64,000 nucleotides of DNA. Source: Prevotella sp. oral taxon 376. GTDB lineage: Bacteria > Bacteroidota > Bacteroidia > Bacteroidales > Bacteroidaceae. Below the pieces are notes generated by a model, which had not been told where the DNA came from, made no database searches, and was given only the letters and a program-made list of their open reading frames with translations. The stretch spans positions 248,001 through 312,000 of the forward strand of contig NZ_PYXG01000002.1 in NCBI RefSeq assembly GCF_003043945.1. Reading direction: 5' to 3'. Below are positions 8,996 to 17,690 of this stretch, one piece after another; within the stretch, counting starts at the first letter, position 1, and each line of letters starts with the position of its first letter. The position numbers and the translations under genes were made by a program.

Positions 8996-10159
8996 ATGGA
9001 TAATCGTTATATGATGCGTGGCGTCAGTGCTGCAAAAGAGGATGTGCACAATGCCATTAAGAATATAGACAAAGGTTTGTATCCACAAGCTTTTTGCAAA
9101 ATCATCCCAGACATTCTGGGGGGAGACGAGACTTACTGCAATATTATGCATGCTGATGGTGCAGGAACGAAATCTTCTCTTGCTTACATGTATTGGAAAG
9201 AGACCGGAGATCTCGATGTATGGCAAGGTATTGCCCAGGATGCCATAGTGATGAACACTGACGACCTGCTCTGCGTGGGTGCGGTCGACAATATCCTCGT
9301 TTCAAGTACTATCGGTCGCAACAAGATGCTGATACCCGGAGAAGTCATATCCGCCATCATCAATGGCACTGATGAGTTCCTTGCAGAAATGCATAATATG
9401 GGTGTCGGCATTTACCCTACTGGTGGAGAAACTGCAGATGTGGGTGATTTGGTTCGAACGATCATAGTTGATTCCACGGTTACATGCCGAATGAAACGCT
9501 CAAATGTCATTAACAATGCGAATATCAAACCTGGAGATGTCATAGTGGGGTTAAGTTCTACGGGACAGGCCACCTATGAAAAACGATACAATGGCGGAAT
9601 GGGCAGCAACGGGCTTACTAGTGCCCGTCATGATGTCTTTGCTAAATATTTGGTAGAAAAGTTTCCAGAAAGTTTCGACCATGCGGTTCCGAACAAACTT
9701 GTCTATAGTGGGAAATACCATCTGACCGATACGATTGAGGGGGTTGCCGTTAATGCAGGCCAACTTGTACTCTCTCCTACTCGTACATACGCCCCGATTA
9801 TTAAGAACTTACTGGACGAACTTAGACCCCAAATTCACGGAATGGTGCACTGTACGGGTGGTGCACAGACAAAGGTTCTACACTTCGTTAATGAAAATTG
9901 TAAGGTCGTGAAAGATAACTTATTTCCCATTCCTCCCCTTTTCAAGATAATTCATGATTGCAGCGGAACCGATTGGAAGGAAATGTATCAAGTATTTAAC
10001 ATGGGACACCGCATGGAAATCTATGTACGCCCTGAAATCGCAGAACAAGTAATCGCAATCAGCAAAAGCTTCAATGTTGATGCCCAAATCATAGGACATA
10101 TCGAAGAAGGAAAACGAAGCTTAACCATAAAATCTGAGTTTGGAGAATTCTTTTATTAA
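8996..10159 (+). CDS. purM: Phosphoribosylformylglycinamidine cyclo-ligase, long form
   Basis: AIR synthetase, which closes the imidazole ring of purines with ATP. Seen: the HADGAGTKS segment, the NTDDLLCVGA motif and GIYPTGGETADVGD, all hallmarks of the PurM/PurL fold. 387 residues, longer than the roughly 345 of E. coli PurM but usual for Bacteroidetes. The frame is open upstream inside aroE, but the ATG at 8996, 11 bp after the aroE stop, gives the family N-terminus. Probably cotranscribed with aroE and prfA. Confidence 0.92.
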   Translation: MDNRYMMRGVSAAKEDVHNAIKNIDKGLYPQAFCKIIPDILGGDETYCNIMHADGAGTKSSLAYMYWKETGDLDVWQGIAQDAIVMNTDDLLCVGAVDNILVSSTIGRNKMLIPGEVISAIINGTDEFLAEMHNMGVGIYPTGGETADVGDLVRTIIVDSTVTCRMKRSNVINNANIKPGDVIVGLSSTGQATYEKRYNGGMGSNGLTSARHDVFAKYLVEKFPESFDHAVPNKLVYSGKYHLTDTIEGVAVNAGQLVLSPTRTYAPIIKNLLDELRPQIHGMVHCTGGAQTKVLHFVNENCKVVKDNLFPIPPLFKIIHDCSGTDWKEMYQVFNMGHRMEIYVRPEIAEQVIAISKSFNVDAQIIGHIEEGKRSLTIKSEFGEFFY

Positions 10160-10177
10160 AAGGTAAGAAGACTGATT

Positions 10178-11290
10178 ATGGCAGACAACAACAATATTCT
10201 GGGAAAACTAGACGGCCTGGAAAGTCGTTACGAAGAAGTATCAACACTAATCACGGATCCGGCTGTTATTGCGGATCAACAACGATATGTAAAGCTTACG
10301 AAAGAATATAAAGACTTAGAAGACATCATGGATGCTCGTCGGCGCTATATAGCATGCCTAAATTCCATAAAGGAAGCAAAAGATATTCTTGCAAACGAAA
10401 ATGATCCTGACATGAGGGAAATGGCACGAGACGAGCTATCTGAAAGCGAAGCCTTGCAACCCAAGCTTGAAGAAGAAATAAAAATTGCACTGGTGCCTAA
10501 AGATCCTGAAGATGCCAAGAATGTACAGATGGAAATCCGTGCAGGAACAGGAGGAGACGAAGCTGCTCTTTTTGCTGGTGATTTGTTCAATATGTACAAG
10601 AAATTCTGCGACTCAAAAGGGTGGCTAGTCAGCGTTACCGATGCTTCCGAGGGAGCTGTCGGTGGATTTAAGGAAATCGATTTTGCCGTAAGCGGAGATA
10701 ATGTGTACGGCGTCTTAAAATACGAATCGGGAGTGCATCGTGTACAAAGAGTTCCTGCTACAGAGACCCAAGGGCGCATGCATACATCTGCCGCTACGGT
10801 TGCTGTATTACCGGAAGCTGACAAATTTGAGGTTCACATCAATGAGGGAGATATCAAATGGGATACTTTCCGCTCAAGTGGCGCCGGAGGTCAGAATGTA
10901 AATAAGGTGGAATCCGGTGTTCGTCTTCGCTATCCATGGAAAAACCCTAATACAGGAGAAGTGGAAGAGATCCTGATAGAATGCACAGAAACTCGCGATC
11001 AACCCAAGAATAAAGAGCGTGCGCTGAGTCGTCTCTATACATATATTTATGACCACGAACATCAAAAATATGTTGATGACATCTCTAGCCGGCGAAAGAG
11101 CCTTGTCTCCACTGGAGATCGTAGTGCCAAAATCCGCACATATAATTTTCCGCAAGGTCGAGTTACCGATCATAGAATTGGATATACAACCCATGACCTT
11201 AGTGGCTTTTTAAATGGAGATATTCAAGATATGATTGATGCCCTTACGGTAGCAGAAAATGCAGAGAAACTTAAAGAATCAGAATTATAA
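10178..11290 (+). CDS. prfA: Peptide chain release factor 1
   Basis: Reads UAA and UAG stop codons and triggers peptide release on the ribosome. Seen: the PAT codon-recognition tripeptide at residues 193-195, characteristic of RF1 rather than RF2, and the catalytic GGQ at 237-239 in SSGAGGQNVNK. 370 residues, standard. No internal frameshift of the kind found in prfB. Lies 18 bp after purM and 19 bp before pyrF. Confidence 0.98.
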   Translation: MADNNNILGKLDGLESRYEEVSTLITDPAVIADQQRYVKLTKEYKDLEDIMDARRRYIACLNSIKEAKDILANENDPDMREMARDELSESEALQPKLEEEIKIALVPKDPEDAKNVQMEIRAGTGGDEAALFAGDLFNMYKKFCDSKGWLVSVTDASEGAVGGFKEIDFAVSGDNVYGVLKYESGVHRVQRVPATETQGRMHTSAATVAVLPEADKFEVHINEGDIKWDTFRSSGAGGQNVNKVESGVRLRYPWKNPNTGEVEEILIECTETRDQPKNKERALSRLYTYIYDHEHQKYVDDISSRRKSLVSTGDRSAKIRTYNFPQGRVTDHRIGYTTHDLSGFLNGDIQDMIDALTVAENAEKLKESEL

Positions 11291-11309
11291 ATAAAACTCA
11301 TGCTATCAA

Positions 11310-12137
11310 ATGACAAGACAAGAACTTACAAAACAAATATTCGAAAGAAAATCTTTCCTATGTGTTGGATTAGATTCTGATATTCAGAAAATCCCAGAAT
11401 TTTTAAGGGCCAATGACGATCCGATTTTCTTGTTCAATAAATCTATTATTGATGCAACGGCTCCATATTGCGTAGCCTATAAGCCCAATCTTGCTTTTTA
11501 TGAGAGCCAGGGAAGGAAAGGCATTGCAGCATTTGAGCAAACTATTGAATATTTGAAAAAGTTCTACCCTACCCACCTCATCATTGCAGATGCCAAACGT
11601 GGCGATATTGGCAACACATCCTTTATGTATGCAAAAACTTTTTTTGAAGAATATAATCTGGATGCGCTTACCATTGCTCCATACATGGGCGAAGACAGCG
11701 TCAAACCTTTTCTGGAGTATAAAAATAAGTGGGTTATTCTCTTGGCCTTAACCTCCAATAAAGGATCATTGGACTTCCAGCTAACAGAAGATAAAAATGG
11801 TCAAAGACTTTTCGAAAAAGTCATCACAAAAAGTCAGAAATGGGGAAATGACAATAACTTAATGTATGTAGTAGGTGCCACTCAAGGAAGAATGTTTGAA
11901 GATGTTCGCAGAATTGCCCCAAATAATTTTTTGTTGGTTCCAGGTATCGGTGCACAGGGTGGAAGCCTTCAGGAAGTATGTAAATATGGCATGATTAAAG
12001 ACTGTGGATTACTCGTAAATTCCTCAAGAGGAATCATCTATGCAAGCAAAAACGAAGATTTCGCAGAGGTTGTTGCTCAAAAAGCAAAAGAACTGCAAGT
12101 CCAAATGGCAATAGAGCTCGACAAAATTGAACGATAA
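11310..12137 (+). CDS. pyrF: Orotidine 5'-phosphate decarboxylase
   Basis: Converts OMP to UMP, the last step of pyrimidine synthesis. Seen: FLCVGLDSD at the N-terminus, the KPN strand at 58-60, the catalytic [10 protein letters not shown] motif at 94-103, and the phosphate-binding [11 protein letters not shown] stretch near the end. 275 residues, the longer type-2 OMP decarboxylase common in Bacteroidetes. Its last 11 bases overlap the next gene. Confidence 0.96.
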   Translation: MTRQELTKQIFERKSFLCVGLDSDIQKIPEFLRANDDPIFLFNKSIIDATAPYCVAYKPNLAFYESQGRKGIAAFEQTIEYLKKFYPTHLIIADAKRGDIGNTSFMYAKTFFEEYNLDALTIAPYMGEDSVKPFLEYKNKWVILLALTSNKGSLDFQLTEDKNGQRLFEKVITKSQKWGNDNNLMYVVGATQGRMFEDVRRIAPNNFLLVPGIGAQGGSLQEVCKYGMIKDCGLLVNSSRGIIYASKNEDFAEVVAQKAKELQVQMAIELDKIER

Positions 12138-13347
12138 TAAGATAATAAGCGACCCTGTCTTTGGGTTTATAAAGGTTCCAAGAGGTTTGTTGCTCGATAT
12201 TGTAAAACATCCTCTGACACAAAGGCTGACCCGTATCAAGCAGTTAGGCCTTGCAAGTGTCGTATATCCAGGAGCACAACATACCCGATTTCAGCACTCA
12301 TTGGGATCCTTTCATCTGATGAGCGAGGCTATAGTGTCGCTTCGTCAGAAAGGTATTTTCATCTTTGATAGCGAGGCAGAAGCCATTCAAGCTGCCATCC
12401 TCATGCATGATATCGGTCATGGACCGTTCTCCCATGTATTAGAAAATACCCTGATCCGAGATGTCTCGCATGAAGAGATTTCATTGATGATGATGGACAA
12501 GATCAATCAAGAGATGAAAGGAGCCTTAAATTTAGCTATCAGTATCTTTAAAGATGAATACCCTAAACGCTTTTTACATCAATTGATCAGTTCACAATTA
12601 GACATGGACAGACTGGACTATCTGCGTCGTGATAGTTTCTTTACCGGTGTTACAGAAGGTAATATAGGTTCTGCCAGGATCATCAAGATGCTCAATGTTG
12701 TAGACGACAATCTCGTTGTAGAATATAAGGGTATCTATTCCATTGAAAATTATTTAACTACCCGCCGTTTGATGTATTGGCAAGTTTATCTCCATAAAGC
12801 AACAGTTGCCTATGAAAAAATACTTGTCAATGTTTTACTACGGGCAAAAGAGTTAGCCTCTCAGGGAAAAGAGCTTTTTGCGACTCCGGCTCTCCATTAT
12901 TTCTTATATAACGACATAGACAAAGATTTTTTCATCTCACATGAAGAAGCACTTCTAAACTATGAGCTTCTTGACGACAATGATATCTGGAGTTCGGTTA
13001 AAACTTGGATGAATCATGATGATAAGATTCTTTCCACCTTGTCAAAAGACTTAATTAATAGAAATATCTTTAAGGTAGAAATCCATGAGGATCCTCTTTC
13101 TAAAGAGAAAATCAAAGCCATTCAAAAGCAACTAAGTGAAAAGGCAGGAGTATCATTTGAAGACGCCAGATATCTTATGAGCGTAAACACGATCCAAAAG
13201 GATATGTATAATATTAATGATGACCATATCTCCATACTTCACAAAGATGGTACGACAGAAGATATCACCGACGCTTCGGAAATCTTGAATGTAGCCCTTC
13301 TTTCCAAACAAATACGGAAATATTATCTCTGCTATCAGAGATTCTAA
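12127..13347 (+). CDS. HD-domain phosphohydrolase (SAMHD1/dGTPase-like)
   Basis: Predicted metal-dependent phosphohydrolase of the HD superfamily, like YdhJ/SAMHD1-related dNTPases. Seen: H52 and H57 in AQHTRFQHS, the HD pair H94-D95 in [12 protein letters not shown], and the later [15 protein letters not shown] motif with the fourth metal ligand near 159-161. 406 residues. No ATG precedes the conserved RLTRIKQLG segment, so a TTG start at 12127 inside the end of pyrF is the only good choice; this suggests translational coupling. The substrate is unknown. Last gene of the rightward run. Confidence 0.88.
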   Translation: MNDNKIISDPVFGFIKVPRGLLLDIVKHPLTQRLTRIKQLGLASVVYPGAQHTRFQHSLGSFHLMSEAIVSLRQKGIFIFDSEAEAIQAAILMHDIGHGPFSHVLENTLIRDVSHEEISLMMMDKINQEMKGALNLAISIFKDEYPKRFLHQLISSQLDMDRLDYLRRDSFFTGVTEGNIGSARIIKMLNVVDDNLVVEYKGIYSIENYLTTRRLMYWQVYLHKATVAYEKILVNVLLRAKELASQGKELFATPALHYFLYNDIDKDFFISHEEALLNYELLDDNDIWSSVKTWMNHDDKILSTLSKDLINRNIFKVEIHEDPLSKEKIKAIQKQLSEKAGVSFEDARYLMSVNTIQKDMYNINDDHISILHKDGTTEDITDASEILNVALLSKQIRKYYLCYQRF

Positions 13348-13358
13348 AATAAATTTGT

Positions 13359-13366
13359 TATATTTG
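13359..13366 (+). promoter_or_regulatory. -7 element of the lpx operon
   Basis: TATATTTG, 28 bp before the lpxD start. No good -33 element found. Confidence 0.5.
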
Positions 13367-13394
13367 CAAAAGAAATCAATTGATATAAGATAAT

Positions 13395-14429
13395 ATGGAA
13401 TTTTCAGCAAAACAGATAGCTCAATTTGTACAAGGCACGATAATTGGCGATGAAAATGTCTCTATTAACACATTTACGAAAATAGAAGAAGGGAAAAAAG
13501 GGGCGATTTCATTCCTTGCTAATGCCAAATATGCCCATTATCTTAAGAACACGGAATCCTCTATCGTTCTTGTTGACGAATTGATTGAAATTGAGTTTCC
13601 TGTTAAGCCAACTCTCATTCGGGTAAAGAATGCTCGCGACTGTGTGGCTAAGCTCCTGCAACTTTATGACAGTATGAGGCCCAAGAAACAAGGAGTAGAC
13701 TCGTTGGCATTTATCTCGTCAAAAGCCAAGATTGGAAAGGATGTATATATCGGAGCATTTGCCTATATCGGTGATGGAGCTGAGATAGGAAGCGGCACGC
13801 AGGTGTATCCACATGTTACAATTATGGAAGGATCGAAGATTGGGGAGAATTGTATTATCTATCCTAATGCCAGCATCTATCACGACTGCATCCTAGGAAA
13901 CAATGTGATTGTCCACTCTGGAAGCGTTATTGGGGCTGATGGTTTCGGTTTTGCTCCTAACGGCGAAGACTACGATAAAATCCCGCAGATTGGTATTGTT
14001 ACCATTGAAGACAATGTAGAAATTGGCGCGAATACCTGTATAGACCGCTCCACAATGGGTTCCACTTTTATCCGCAAGGGAGTCAAGCTTGATAACCTTG
14101 TGCAAATCGCCCATAACACGGATATTGGCGAGAACACGGTTATGAGTTCTCAGGTTGGCATTGCCGGTTCAACCAAAATTGGAAAATGGTGCATGTTTGG
14201 TGGGCAAGTAGGCATTGCTGGGCACATTGAGATTGGCGATAAAGTGTTCTTGGGTGCCCAGTCAGGTGTCCCTGGAAATCTCAAGAAAGACCAGACACTT
14301 ATCGGCACTCCTCCTTTTGAGCCAAGAAACTACTTTAGATCTCAGGCCATATTCCAAAGATTACCAGAGATTTATAAACAGCTCAATGAACTTCAGAAAG
14401 AGGTTGGAGAGCTCAAAAAACGGAAATAG
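13395..14429 (+). CDS. lpxD: UDP-3-O-acylglucosamine N-acyltransferase
   Basis: Third step of lipid A synthesis: transfers a 3-hydroxyacyl chain from ACP to UDP-3-O-acylglucosamine. Seen: an N-terminal uridine-binding domain (about 1-100), then a long left-handed beta helix of hexapeptide repeats (about 105-310, many I-G-x-x and V-x-I-G units), and a C-terminal helix ending in lysines. The catalytic histidine is probably the one in [10 protein letters not shown]. 344 residues, normal. Starts 47 bp after the HD gene stop; first of the lipid A genes. Confidence 0.95.
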   Translation: MEFSAKQIAQFVQGTIIGDENVSINTFTKIEEGKKGAISFLANAKYAHYLKNTESSIVLVDELIEIEFPVKPTLIRVKNARDCVAKLLQLYDSMRPKKQGVDSLAFISSKAKIGKDVYIGAFAYIGDGAEIGSGTQVYPHVTIMEGSKIGENCIIYPNASIYHDCILGNNVIVHSGSVIGADGFGFAPNGEDYDKIPQIGIVTIEDNVEIGANTCIDRSTMGSTFIRKGVKLDNLVQIAHNTDIGENTVMSSQVGIAGSTKIGKWCMFGGQVGIAGHIEIGDKVFLGAQSGVPGNLKKDQTLIGTPPFEPRNYFRSQAIFQRLPEIYKQLNELQKEVGELKKRK

Positions 14430-14540
14430 ATTCCAAATATCTAAGGTAGAAAACTACAGAAATTTTCTAAAGAAAAGCTTAAAGCTACATAAAAGCTATA
14501 TGATAAGAAGAAGTTGAAAAGCCACTATCTACGAAATCAA

Positions 14541-14548
14541 TAAATTTG
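14541..14548 (+). promoter_or_regulatory. Possible -7 element before lpxC/fabZ
   Basis: TAAATTTG lies 24 bp before the ATG, in the 142-bp gap after lpxD. A TTG at 14514-14516 is 24 bp away, longer than the usual 19-21, so this is weak. Confidence 0.3.
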
Positions 14549-14571
14549 AACTAAAAAATAAAATATAAAAG

Positions 14572-15963
14572 ATGGACGCAGAAAAGCAGAAAACCCTGAA
14601 AGGCAGTTTCTCCTTATACGGCAAGGGGCTGCATACAGGCTTGAACCTTACGGTAACTTTCAATCCAGCTCCAGAGAATACCGGCTATCAGATTCAGCGT
14701 ATTGACCTTGACGGACAGCCCGTCATCAAGGCTCTGGCCGAAAAAGTGACGGAAACGCAGCGTGGAACAGTAATAACAAGCGGGGAAGTTCGTATAGGCA
14801 CTATTGAGCACGGTATGGCCGCCCTTTATGCAATGGGTATCGACAATTGCCTTATACAAGTAAATGGCCCCGAATTCCCCATCCTCGACGGTTCGTCCAT
14901 CATGTATGTAGACAAAATCAATGAAGTGGGAACTGTCGAGCAGAATGCGCCGAAGGATTATTATATCATTCGCAGAAAAATTGAATTTAAAGATGACAAG
15001 ACCGGGTCATGCATCACCATCTTGCCAGACGAGCAGTTCAGCATTACGGCTATGTGCTCGTTTCAATCCAAGTTTATCAACAGCCAGTTTGCGACACTCG
15101 ACAATATCGATAATTTTGCAAGAGAAATCGCTCCTGCTCGTACTTTCGTATTTGTGCGCGATATTGTCCCTCTCCTTGAGGCCAATCTCATCAAGGGAGG
15201 CGACTTGGACAATGCCATTGTCATCTATGAACGCGAGGTAACACAAGAAAGCCTTGATAAACTTGCCGATATTTTGAAGGTGCCACGCATGAATGCTAAA
15301 AAGATTGGATATATTCAACATAAGCCTTTGATGTGGGAGAATGAGTGTACCCGCCACAAACTCCTCGATATCATTGGAGACATGGCCTTGATTGGAAAAC
15401 CTATCAAGGGACGCATTATTGCCACCAGACCAGGACACACGGTAAACAATAAGTTTGCCCGCTTAATGCGCAAGGAAATTAGAAAGCATGAAGTTCAGGC
15501 TCCAATTTATGATCCGACAGAAATCCCAATCATGGATAATAACCGTATTCGCGAGCTTCTTCCCCATCGCTATCCCATGCAATTGGTCGATAAGGTTATT
15601 GCCATTGGCCCTACAAGTATTGTTGGTGTCAAGAATGTAACAGCCAATGAGCCCTTCTTTCAAGGGCATTTCCCACAAGAACCTGTAATGCCAGGTGTAC
15701 TTATGGTTGAGGCGATGTCTCAATGTGGTGGGCTCCTTGTATTAAATCAGGTTGAAGAGCCCGAGAGGTGGTCTACTTATTTCCTTGCCATCGATGATGT
15801 CAAATTCCGCCAAAAAGTGATTCCGGGAGATACCCTTCTATTCAGAGTCGAACTGCTTCATCCTGTCCGCCATGGGATTAGTTCCATGAAAGGATATATG
15901 TTTGTTGGAGACAATGTCGTAGCGGAAGCCACTTTCACGGCTCAGATCATAAAGAACAGATAA
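14572..15963 (+). CDS. lpxC/fabZ: Bifunctional UDP-3-O-acyl-GlcNAc deacetylase / 3-hydroxyacyl-ACP dehydratase
   Basis: Fusion of the committed lipid A enzyme LpxC with the fatty-acid dehydratase FabZ. Seen: LpxC domain (about 1-305) with zinc ligands H80 (TIEHG), H262 and D266 (HKLLD), and catalytic H289 in RPGHTVNN. FabZ domain (about 322-463) begins RIRELLPHRYPMQLVD and has H366 in QGHFP and E380 in LMVEAM. All key residues of both enzymes are present. This fusion is known throughout Bacteroidetes. It ties acyl-chain supply to lipid A demand. lpxA follows after 12 bp. Confidence 0.97.
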   Translation: MDAEKQKTLKGSFSLYGKGLHTGLNLTVTFNPAPENTGYQIQRIDLDGQPVIKALAEKVTETQRGTVITSGEVRIGTIEHGMAALYAMGIDNCLIQVNGPEFPILDGSSIMYVDKINEVGTVEQNAPKDYYIIRRKIEFKDDKTGSCITILPDEQFSITAMCSFQSKFINSQFATLDNIDNFAREIAPARTFVFVRDIVPLLEANLIKGGDLDNAIVIYEREVTQESLDKLADILKVPRMNAKKIGYIQHKPLMWENECTRHKLLDIIGDMALIGKPIKGRIIATRPGHTVNNKFARLMRKEIRKHEVQAPIYDPTEIPIMDNNRIRELLPHRYPMQLVDKVIAIGPTSIVGVKNVTANEPFFQGHFPQEPVMPGVLMVEAMSQCGGLLVLNQVEEPERWSTYFLAIDDVKFRQKVIPGDTLLFRVELLHPVRHGISSMKGYMFVGDNVVAEATFTAQIIKNR

Positions 15964-15975
15964 AACTTATAAGAT

Positions 15976-16746
15976 ATGAATCAAGTCAGTCCGTTGGCGT
16001 ATGTGCATCCGGAAGCAGAGTTAGGGAATAACAATGTTATTGGCCCATTCTGCTTTATCGACCGTAATACTATTATTGGAGATAATAATGTAATGCGGAA
16101 CAGCGTTACCATTAATTACGGCGCACGCATTGGCGACAACAACGAGTTTTTCCCAGGTGCAAGCATTTCCACCAAACCCCAAGACTTGAAGTTCAAGGGT
16201 GAAGAAACATTGTGCGAAATCGGCAATCATAATAGTATCCGTGAAAATGTAACCATCTCCAGAGGAACGGCATCTGCTGGAACCACGAAGGTTGGCAATA
16301 ACAATCTTCTCATGGAGAACATGCATCTCGCTCACGATTGTGTTTTAGGAGATAATTGCATCATTGGCAATTCCACCAAATTCGCGGGAGAGATAACCAT
16401 TGACGATAATGCGATTGTCAGTGCCGTGGTCCTCTGCCATCAATTCTGCCGCATTGGCGGATATGTAATGATCCAAGGGGGCTGCCGCTTCTCTCTGGAC
16501 ATTCCTCCTTATGTCATTGCGGGAAAGGAGCCAACCCGTTATGCAGGCATCAATATTATTGGTCTCCGTCGACACGGATTCAGTAATGAACTGATTGACA
16601 AGATTCATGAGGCTTACCGTCTGCTTTATTCTAAAGGAATATTGAAAGAAGGTGTTGAAGAAATCAAAAAGAATGTTGATATCATCCCGGAAATTCAATA
16701 CATCATCGACTTTGTCTCTTCTTCAAAGCGAGGCATCATCAGATAA
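15976..16746 (+). CDS. lpxA: UDP-N-acetylglucosamine acyltransferase
   Basis: First step of lipid A synthesis: adds a 3-hydroxyacyl chain to UDP-GlcNAc. Seen: left-handed beta helix of hexapeptide repeats through about residue 190, the catalytic histidine region NMHLAHDC, the GGCRFSLDIPPYVIA segment and the C-terminal GLRRHGFS motif. 256 residues, the standard length. The stop is directly followed by the miaA ATG with no spacing. Confidence 0.97.
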   Translation: MNQVSPLAYVHPEAELGNNNVIGPFCFIDRNTIIGDNNVMRNSVTINYGARIGDNNEFFPGASISTKPQDLKFKGEETLCEIGNHNSIRENVTISRGTASAGTTKVGNNNLLMENMHLAHDCVLGDNCIIGNSTKFAGEITIDDNAIVSAVVLCHQFCRIGGYVMIQGGCRFSLDIPPYVIAGKEPTRYAGINIIGLRRHGFSNELIDKIHEAYRLLYSKGILKEGVEEIKKNVDIIPEIQYIIDFVSSSKRGIIR

Positions 16747-17646
16747 ATGAAAACACTCGTTGTTGTTCTCGGACCAACAGGTGTCGGCAAAACTGACCTC
16801 TGCCTGCAAATTGCAGAACATCTAAAAACACCTATTATAAATGCAGACTCTCGGCAGATTTTCACAGAACTGCCTATCGGTACCGCCGCACCAACCCCAG
16901 AACAACAACGGCGCGTTGCCCATTATTTTGTAGGCAGCCACCACATACAAGACTATTACAGCGCCTCAAAATTTGAAAACGAGGTAATGTGTCTATTACA
17001 AAATCATCTGTTCCAAACTTCAGACATTGCCTTAATGAGCGGCGGCAGCATGATGTATATCGATGCTGTATGTAATGGCATTGATGACATACCGACTGTG
17101 GACGAGGAGACCAGACGGTTAATGACAGACAGATTGGCCCAGGAAGGACTTCCGGCATTAGCCGAAGAACTCAGGATGCTTGATCCGGAACATTATGAGA
17201 TTGTAGATAAGAACAATCCCCGACGCATTGTACATGCTCTTGAAATCTGCCATATGACGGGAAAGACTTATTCTTTTTTTCGAACAAACTCTCAAAAAGA
17301 ACGCCCGTTCAAGATTTTAAAGATTGGGCTGAATCGTCCAAGAGAAGAACTTTATGAAAGAATCAACAAGCGAGTTCTTCAAATGATGCAGATTGGACTG
17401 GAAGAAGAAGCTCGCAATGTATATCCTCTGAAAGGATTAAATGCGTTGAATACAGTAGGTTACAAAGAATTATTCAATTACTTTGACGGTAATATCGACA
17501 AAGATGAATCCGTCCGACAGATTCAGTCTAACAGCCGCAGGTATATGCGTAAGCAACTTACATGGTTCAAGAAAGACGACCGCATTCAATGGTTCAATCC
17601 CGAGAATAGTAAAGAAATTATAAATTATATCGATACATCGATATAA
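16747..17646 (+). CDS. miaA: tRNA dimethylallyltransferase
   Basis: Adds the isopentenyl group to A37 of tRNAs that read UNN codons. Seen: P-loop GPTGVGKT at residues 9-16, the INADSRQI motif with the catalytic aspartate, HYFVGSH, and the later [12 protein letters not shown] block. 299 residues, normal. Starts immediately after the lpxA stop codon, so it is translationally adjacent to the lipid A genes. Confidence 0.96.
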   Translation: MKTLVVVLGPTGVGKTDLCLQIAEHLKTPIINADSRQIFTELPIGTAAPTPEQQRRVAHYFVGSHHIQDYYSASKFENEVMCLLQNHLFQTSDIALMSGGSMMYIDAVCNGIDDIPTVDEETRRLMTDRLAQEGLPALAEELRMLDPEHYEIVDKNNPRRIVHALEICHMTGKTYSFFRTNSQKERPFKILKIGLNRPREELYERINKRVLQMMQIGLEEEARNVYPLKGLNALNTVGYKELFNYFDGNIDKDESVRQIQSNSRRYMRKQLTWFKKDDRIQWFNPENSKEIINYIDTSI

Positions 17647-17663
17647 ATATAGAAGTATTTTAG

Positions 17664-17671
17664 TACTTTTG
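17664..17671 (+). promoter_or_regulatory. -7 element of the PBP1A gene
   Basis: TACTTTTG, 20 bp before the ATG at 17691. No clear -33 element. Confidence 0.4.
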
Positions 17672-17690
17672 TATCGTAATACTATAGATT

